NCBI GenBank assembly: GCA_013003675.1
Contig: JABDIP010000155.1
Span: forward strand, 1-9,936
Reading direction: 5' to 3'
Origin: Inquilinus sp.
GTDB taxonomy: Bacteria > Pseudomonadota > Alphaproteobacteria > DSM-16000 > Inquilinaceae
DNA: 9,936 bases
Each line of letters starts with the position of its first letter. Position 1 is the first letter of the stretch. The position numbers and the translations under genes are program-made. The notes below the pieces were generated by a model, which was not told the origin of the DNA, did no database searches, and saw only the letters and a program-made list of their open reading frames with translations. Below are positions 5,875-9,936 of this stretch, in pieces.

Positions 5875-7446
5875 TCAATTCGCCGGGCGGACACCCATCG
5901 CCAGGGTCATCTCGTCGGTCCGGGCTTCGTAGGCGAGGCCCTTGCGCAGGGCCCAGGTGTTGTATTGGTAGTAGAGCGGCAGCAGACCCTTGTCCTCGCC
6001 GACGGCGAGCTGCGCCGCCTGTTGTTCCAGCCGCTCGCGGGCCGCCGCGTCGACGGTCTGGCGCGCCTCCACGATCATCCGGTCGACCTCGGGATTGGAA
6101 TAGCGGCCGCGGTTGTTGGTGCCGAGACCGGCGTCGCGGTCATAGCTGTGCAGCAGCACCTCCAGCATGCCCAGCACTTCCGGGTTGGGCGAGAAGCTGA
6201 GCAGCATCAGGCTGTATTCCAGCTTGTTGGCGTTGCCGAAATAGGTCGCCCGGCTCTCGGTCTCGGCCTCCACCTCGAGCCCCAGCCGGCTCAGCATCTG
6301 AGCCAGCGCCTGGACCACCTGGCGGTCGTTGATATACCGGTCGTTGGTGCCGTTCACCGTGACCTTGAAGCCGTCGGCATGGCCGGCCTCGGCGAGCAGG
6401 GCGCGCGCGCCCTCCAGGTCGAAATCCGTCGGCTCGAGCACGCCCGGGCTGGTGCCGAAATAGCCGGGCGGGGCAAGGTCGCCGGTGGCCAACGCGCTGC
6501 CCTCGAAGAGGCGGTCGACGATGGCATTCCGGTTGATCGCCATGTCCACGGCGCGGCGGACCCGCGCATCGAGGAACGGGTTGGCGATCGGCGCGCCGTC
6601 GCGCGCCGTGACCATGGGCGAGACTTCCCGGTCGCTGTCGAACATCAGGAACAACAGCCGGTTCGCCACGCTCTCGGCGACGGTCAGATCGGGGTTGGCG
6701 CGCAGGCCGGCGATGTCGGCCGGCGGCACCACGTCGATCATGTCGACGTCGCCCGCCAGCAGGGCGGCGACCCGCGCCGCGTCGTTGCTGATCGGCCGGT
6801 AGACGACGCGCTCGAAGGCCGGCGCTTCGCCCCAATGGGAATCGTTGCGTTCCAGCACCAGCCTCTCGGCCCGCGCCCAGTCGACCAGGCGATAGGGCCC
6901 GGTGCCGACGACCGCCGTGCCGGCGTTGTAGTCGTCGGTGGTGGCGTTGGCACCGTGCTTCTCCGACACGATCATCACCAGGCTGAGCAGGTTTGGCAGC
7001 AGGGGCACCGGCGCCGCGGTTTCCAGCAGCACCGTCAGATCGTCAGGTGCCCGCGCCGCGGTGATCGGCCCGGTATAGCTCTTGAAGGAAGAGGGGCTGT
7101 TCGGCACCTCGCCGGCGCGGCCCAGGGTGAACAGCACGTCGCGGGCGGTGAAGGGGGAGCCGTCGTGCCAGGTGACGCCGGGACGCAGCTTGAACTCCCA
7201 GGTGGTGTCGTCGACCGCGCGCCAGGATTCGGCCAGGGCCGGCCGAAGCTGCTGGGTGGCGTCCTGGAGGACCAGCGGCTCGAACAGGTGCCGCGAGAAG
7301 GCGATGTTGGTCACCAGGCTGTGGAAATGCGGATCGAGCGAGGTCGGCTCGGCCTTCGATCCGATCACCAGCTCCTGGCCTTGCGCCGCGGTCGCCAGCA
7401 ACAGGCCGGCGGTGGCGGACAGAATCCGCGCGAACAATCCGTTCAT
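5875..7446 (-). CDS. ABC transporter solute-binding protein, family 5 (peptide/nickel/opine type)
   Basis: Periplasmic binding protein of 523 residues that would deliver a solute to an ABC importer. The N-terminus is a clear Sec signal peptide: MNGLFAR, a hydrophobic core ILSATAGLLLATA, and a likely cut near residues 20-23. The mature part shows SBP_bac_5 hallmarks: LVIGSKAEPTSLDPH, LFEPLV, LRPALAESW, WEFKLRPGVTWHDGSPFTA, GTGPYRLVDW, and a C-terminal LPLYYQYNTWALRKGL. The start is supported by GGGAGAG 4 nt before the ATG. Dipeptides, oligopeptides, nickel, glutathione or opines are all known ligands of the family, and the sequence does not choose between them. No permease or ATPase gene is visible on either side, so it is an orphan within this window. 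Upstream, a 142-nt gap after the phosphoribosyltransferase gene has a weak minus-strand promoter candidate (TTGCGC at 7575-7570, TACACA at 7551-7546). Confidence 0.94.
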   Translation of the reverse strand: MNGLFARILSATAGLLLATAAQGQELVIGSKAEPTSLDPHFHSLVTNIAFSRHLFEPLVLQDATQQLRPALAESWRAVDDTTWEFKLRPGVTWHDGSPFTARDVLFTLGRAGEVPNSPSSFKSYTGPITAARAPDDLTVLLETAAPVPLLPNLLSLVMIVSEKHGANATTDDYNAGTAVVGTGPYRLVDWARAERLVLERNDSHWGEAPAFERVVYRPISNDAARVAALLAGDVDMIDVVPPADIAGLRANPDLTVAESVANRLLFLMFDSDREVSPMVTARDGAPIANPFLDARVRRAVDMAINRNAIVDRLFEGSALATGDLAPPGYFGTSPGVLEPTDFDLEGARALLAEAGHADGFKVTVNGTNDRYINDRQVVQALAQMLSRLGLEVEAETESRATYFGNANKLEYSLMLLSFSPNPEVLGMLEVLLHSYDRDAGLGTNNRGRYSNPEVDRMIVEARQTVDAAARERLEQQAAQLAVGEDKGLLPLYYQYNTWALRKGLAYEARTDEMTLAMGVRPAN

Positions 7447-7588
7447 GTCACTCTCCCTGTCCGGGCCTTCCCGTCGGCATCCGCGTCGGCGGTCCGATCC
7501 GGGCGCTCCCTCCCGTCGGCCCTGTCATCTGCGGACCTTGGCGGATGTGTAGGGTGCCGCCCCTCCGCCGCGCAAGCGGCAGGCCGGC

Positions 7589-8290
7589 TCAATGGGTCTC
7601 GGTCTCGGGCAGCCACCCGCCGTCGACGCGGCGAAACGCCGGTGTGTCCAGCACGCCGGCCAGTCCGTCGGCGAAGCGGGAAACGGCGGGCGAGCGCCGC
7701 CACCGCCGGGTCTGGGTCATCGCCACGACGATCCCGGCAGTCGTCGCATCGAGCCGGTCCAGAAGGTCGATCGCCGCGGTCAGCGAGCCGCCGGTGCTGA
7801 CCACATCGTCGATCACCAGCACGCGGCGGCCCTCGACCAGCGGCACCAGCCGGGGGTCGATGTAGAGGGACTTGCCGTCGCCGGGGCTGGTGATCGACCG
7901 GCTGGGCACCGACAGCGTGTCGAGATACCAGTACTTGCGGGAGTTGCCGAGCGCGACATAGCGCCGATGGCCGAGCGCCAGCGCCACCCCGCGCGCCAGG
8001 CCGAGGCCGAGGGTCGGCAGGCCGACGACGATATCGGCGGCGATGGTCCGGGCCCGCTCCGCCATGGCGTCGATCACGGCCTGCTCGACGGCGAAGCCGG
8101 CCTGGTTGACGATCAGCGAGGCGACCGCGCGATCCGGCGCGTCCGGCAGCGGCCGCAGCGGCAGCAGGATGCCGCGGCCGTCCGGCAACCGGGCGACATA
8201 GGCGTCGCGGTACGGAGGACGCTCCGGCGGCCCCGGCGGCAGCAAATCCTGCCAGAAGGCGAGCGGTGGCGTGCCATCGGCGGCGGTCAT
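7589..8290 (-). CDS. Type I phosphoribosyltransferase (purine-type, substrate unknown)
   Basis: Cytoplasmic enzyme of 233 residues that would transfer ribose 5-phosphate from PRPP to a base. The diagnostic PRPP loop is VLVIDDVVSTGGSL (157-170), preceded by ADIVVGLPTLGLGLARG (about 85-101) and a flexible-loop region rich in Ser and Pro (about 122-145). The layout resembles adenine and xanthine phosphoribosyltransferases, but the first 60 residues do not match any I recognise, so the acceptor base is left open. The ATG at 8290 has a strong GGGAG Shine-Dalgarno sequence (8300-8296) 5 nt upstream. Reading further upstream in frame would run into the divergent oxygenase gene. After the stop there is a small GCCGC-GCAA-GCGGC hairpin (7567-7580) without a T tract, so read-through into the binding-protein gene is possible. 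Confidence 0.92.
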   Translation of the reverse strand: MTAADGTPPLAFWQDLLPPGPPERPPYRDAYVARLPDGRGILLPLRPLPDAPDRAVASLIVNQAGFAVEQAVIDAMAERARTIAADIVVGLPTLGLGLARGVALALGHRRYVALGNSRKYWYLDTLSVPSRSITSPGDGKSLYIDPRLVPLVEGRRVLVIDDVVSTGGSLTAAIDLLDRLDATTAGIVVAMTQTRRWRRSPAVSRFADGLAGVLDTPAFRRVDGGWLPETETH

Positions 8291-8378
8291 CGGTGCTCCC
8301 AGCTTGCGCAACGGTCTTGCCGTCGTACACTGGGCGCCGCCTTCGATCATCCGTTTTTCCATCCTCGCGGAGCGAGAT
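8291..8378. promoter_or_regulatory. Divergent promoter region between phosphoribosyltransferase and oxygenase genes
   Basis: These 88 nt separate two divergent starts and should hold promoters for both. For the plus strand the best candidate is TTGCGC (8304-8309) with TACACT (8326-8331), 16 bases apart and weak (3 and 4 matches of 6). No convincing minus-strand promoter or operator palindrome was seen. Confidence 0.35.
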
Positions 8379-9404
8379 TTGCCGCAGACCCTGACCGCCA
8401 CCTCGCCCGCCGCCTGGACCGCCCGCGACTTCGCCGGGCGCGACGACTGGATCATCCGCCTGGGCGCGGCACGGATCGCCGAGATCGATGCCGCGCTGGC
8501 CATCGCCGAGGCGACCGGCCGGCCGCTCGAAGCGATCCGCCGCGCCGATTTCCCGCTGCCGTCGCTGTCCCGGACCCTGGCCGGGATCGCGGCGGAGCTG
8601 AAAGAGGGGCGCGGCTTCGTGCTGATCCGCGGTCTGCCGGTCGAGCGGTACGGGGAGGGCCGGGCGGCGTTGGCGTTCTGGGGACTCGGCACCCATCTCG
8701 GCACCGCGGTATCGCAGAGCCGCAAGGGCGACATGCTGGGCCATGTCCGCGATCTGGGCGGCGACATCGCCGACCCGCTGGTGCGCGGCTATGAGACCCG
8801 GGCCCGCCTGCTGTTCCACACCGACCGCTGCGACTGCGTCGGGCTGCTCTGCCTGCAGAAGCCGAAATCGGGCGGCGCCAGCCGGGTCGTCAGCGCGCCG
8901 GCCGTGCGCGACGCCATCGCCCGCGACCGGCCGGACCTGCTGGCCGTGCTGCACCGACCCTTCTGCGCCGATCGCCGTGGCGAGGAGCCGCCCGGCGAAC
9001 GCGGCTGGGTCGAGATGCCGGTCTTCATGGAAGAGGATGGCACGTTCGCCGTGCGCTATGTCCGCGACTACATCGAGGGCGCCCAGCGCTTCGCCGAGGT
9101 GCCGCGGTTGACGCCCGAGCAGGTCGCCGCGCTCGACCTGTTCGACCGGACCGCCGCCGACCCCGCCCTCGCCCTGGACATGGCGTTCGAGCCCGGCGAC
9201 ATGCAGTTCCTCAACAACTACCGGGTGCTGCACGCGCGCACCGCCTTCGAGGACCATGCCGAGCCGGCCCGCCGCCGGCATCTGCTGCGCCTGTGGCTGG
9301 CCATGTCCAACAGCCGGCGGCTGCCGCGCGCCTTCCTCGGGCTCTACGACACCATTGCCGCCGGGGCGGTCCGTGGCGGTGTGCCGCCGAGGCCCGCCGG
9401 CTGA
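8379..9404 (+). CDS. TauD/TfdA-family 2-oxoglutarate-dependent Fe(II) oxygenase
   Basis: Cytoplasmic oxygenase that couples decarboxylation of 2-oxoglutarate to oxidation of an organic substrate. With the proposed start it is 341 residues. The iron triad is visible: His147 and Asp149 in FHTDRCD, and distal His285 in NNYRVLHART. The 2-oxoglutarate-binding Arg should be in ARRRHLLRLWL (297-307). GFVLIRGLPVE (79-89), FEPGDMQFLNN (270-280) and LHARTAFED are typical of the clavaminate-synthase-like branch. The start is taken as TTG at 8379 because GGAG (8369-8372) lies 6 nt upstream and recognisable protein begins there. The same frame is open to a GTG at 8271, but that would overlap the divergent gene and lacks homology-like sequence. 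The M20 gene follows after 10 nt, so they are likely co-transcribed. The substrate is unknown; taurine, 2,4-D and carnitine precursors are only family examples. Confidence 0.9.
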   Translation: MPQTLTATSPAAWTARDFAGRDDWIIRLGAARIAEIDAALAIAEATGRPLEAIRRADFPLPSLSRTLAGIAAELKEGRGFVLIRGLPVERYGEGRAALAFWGLGTHLGTAVSQSRKGDMLGHVRDLGGDIADPLVRGYETRARLLFHTDRCDCVGLLCLQKPKSGGASRVVSAPAVRDAIARDRPDLLAVLHRPFCADRRGEEPPGERGWVEMPVFMEEDGTFAVRYVRDYIEGAQRFAEVPRLTPEQVAALDLFDRTAADPALALDMAFEPGDMQFLNNYRVLHARTAFEDHAEPARRRHLLRLWLAMSNSRRLPRAFLGLYDTIAAGAVRGGVPPRPAG

Positions 9405-9414
9405 CGGGACCGCG

Positions 9415-9936
9415 ATGCCGTTCAACCGCGTGATCGAGGGCTATCTGGACGAGCTGACGGCGCTGCGCCGCGATCTGCACGCGCATCCGGAACTGGCCTT
9501 CGAGGAACGGCGGACCGCCGATGTGGTCGCCGCGAAGCTGGCGGAATGGGGCATCGAGGTCGATCGCGGGCTCGCCGTTACCGGTGTCGTCGGCACCCTG
9601 AGGCGGGGCGAGGGGCGCCGATCCATCGCGCTGCGCGCCGATATGGATGCCTTGCCGATGCCGGAGAAGACGGCGCTGCCCTATGCCTCGCGCCACGCCG
9701 GCCGGATGCATGCCTGCGGCCATGACGGGCATACGGCGATGCTGCTCGGCGCGGCGCGCTATCTGGCCGAGACCCGGCGCTTCGACGGCACCGTGCATTT
9801 CGTCTTCCAACCGGCGGAGGAGGGGCGCGGTGGCGGCCGGGTGATGGTCGAGGAGGGGCTGTTCGAACGGTTCCCTGCCGAGGCGGTCTATGGCATGCAC
9901 AACATGCCGGGGCTGGCGGTCGATCAGATCGCCGTC
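9415..9936 (+). CDS. M20-family amidohydrolase, hippurate/N-acyl-amino-acid hydrolase type (3'-truncated by the window edge)
   Basis: Metal-dependent hydrolase that would cleave an amide bond of an N-acyl amino acid or related compound. The first 174 residues are visible; the family is usually about 385-390 long. Motifs: LRRDLHAHPELAFEE (17-31), LRADMDALPM (73-82), the metal-binding HACGHDGH (99-106, Cys101 and His103), FQPAEEG (131-137, catalytic and metal-binding Glu135/136) and YGMHNMPG (159-166, His162). The frame runs open to the last base with no stop. The ATG at 9415 is 10 nt after the oxygenase stop, and the start of homology agrees with it, though the Shine-Dalgarno sequence is weak. 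IAA-amino-acid hydrolase, aminobenzoyl-glutamate hydrolase and aminoacylase are close relatives, so no gene symbol is given. Confidence 0.94.
   Translation, partial: MPFNRVIEGYLDELTALRRDLHAHPELAFEERRTADVVAAKLAEWGIEVDRGLAVTGVVGTLRRGEGRRSIALRADMDALPMPEKTALPYASRHAGRMHACGHDGHTAMLLGAARYLAETRRFDGTVHFVFQPAEEGRGGGRVMVEEGLFERFPAEAVYGMHNMPGLAVDQIAV

Noticed and set aside
7567..7580. GCCGC-GCAA-GCGGC hairpin after the phosphoribosyltransferase gene as a terminator
   Set aside because: The stem is 5 bp and no T run follows on the minus strand; a chance palindrome in GC-rich DNA is likely.
7443..9425. Long minus-strand open frame spanning the oxygenase and phosphoribosyltransferase genes in another frame
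   Set aside because: It has no family motif and overlaps the real phosphoribosyltransferase (PRPP loop visible) and the oxygenase (His-Asp-His visible), so it is a shadow frame.

Overview
This window looks like a chromosomal segment of a high-GC alphaproteobacterium (about 70% G+C by eye). The L28 protein is of the alphaproteobacterial type, codons are strongly G/C-ended, and an intergenic repeat is of a style common in Rhodospirillales and Rhizobiales. Assignment below class level is a guess. I see no tRNA, rRNA, CRISPR array, insertion sequence or phage gene.

Layout. Positions 1-1032 hold the C-terminal two thirds of a xylulokinase whose start lies outside the window. A candidate promoter and a leader hairpin precede rpmB (1152-1445), which ends in a strong intrinsic terminator. 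Next come two translationally coupled queuosine genes: a YhhQ-type queuosine-precursor transporter (1546-2379) and a tRNA-guanine transglycosylase (2372-3577). They overlap by 8 nt. A second group on the same strand is upp (3667-4317) and an ATZ/TRZ-type amidohydrolase of the SAH/MTA deaminase superfamily (4336-5646). The convergent gap at 5647-5874 holds two inverted copies of a palindromic repeat. On the minus strand lie a family-5 ABC solute-binding protein (5875-7446) and, upstream of it, a type I phosphoribosyltransferase (7589-8290). Divergent from the latter are a TauD/TfdA-type 2-oxoglutarate oxygenase (8379-9404) and the first 174 codons of an M20 amidohydrolase (9415-9936, cut by the window end).

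How the genes may work together. Most of the left and centre is salvage and translation: uracil to UMP (Upp), deamination of a nucleoside-like compound (amidohydrolase), and uptake plus tRNA insertion of a queuosine base (YhhQ and Tgt). The Tgt is the most interesting gene. It keeps all catalytic and zinc residues, but it has a GGSLG substrate loop and an insertion that I recall from chlamydial Tgt rather than the usual bacterial GGLAVGE loop. Together with the coupled transporter this suggests direct salvage of queuine instead of de novo preQ1 use. The right-hand third (binding protein, phosphoribosyltransferase, oxygenase, M20 hydrolase) may be an uptake and breakdown/salvage cluster, but its substrate cannot be read from the sequence.
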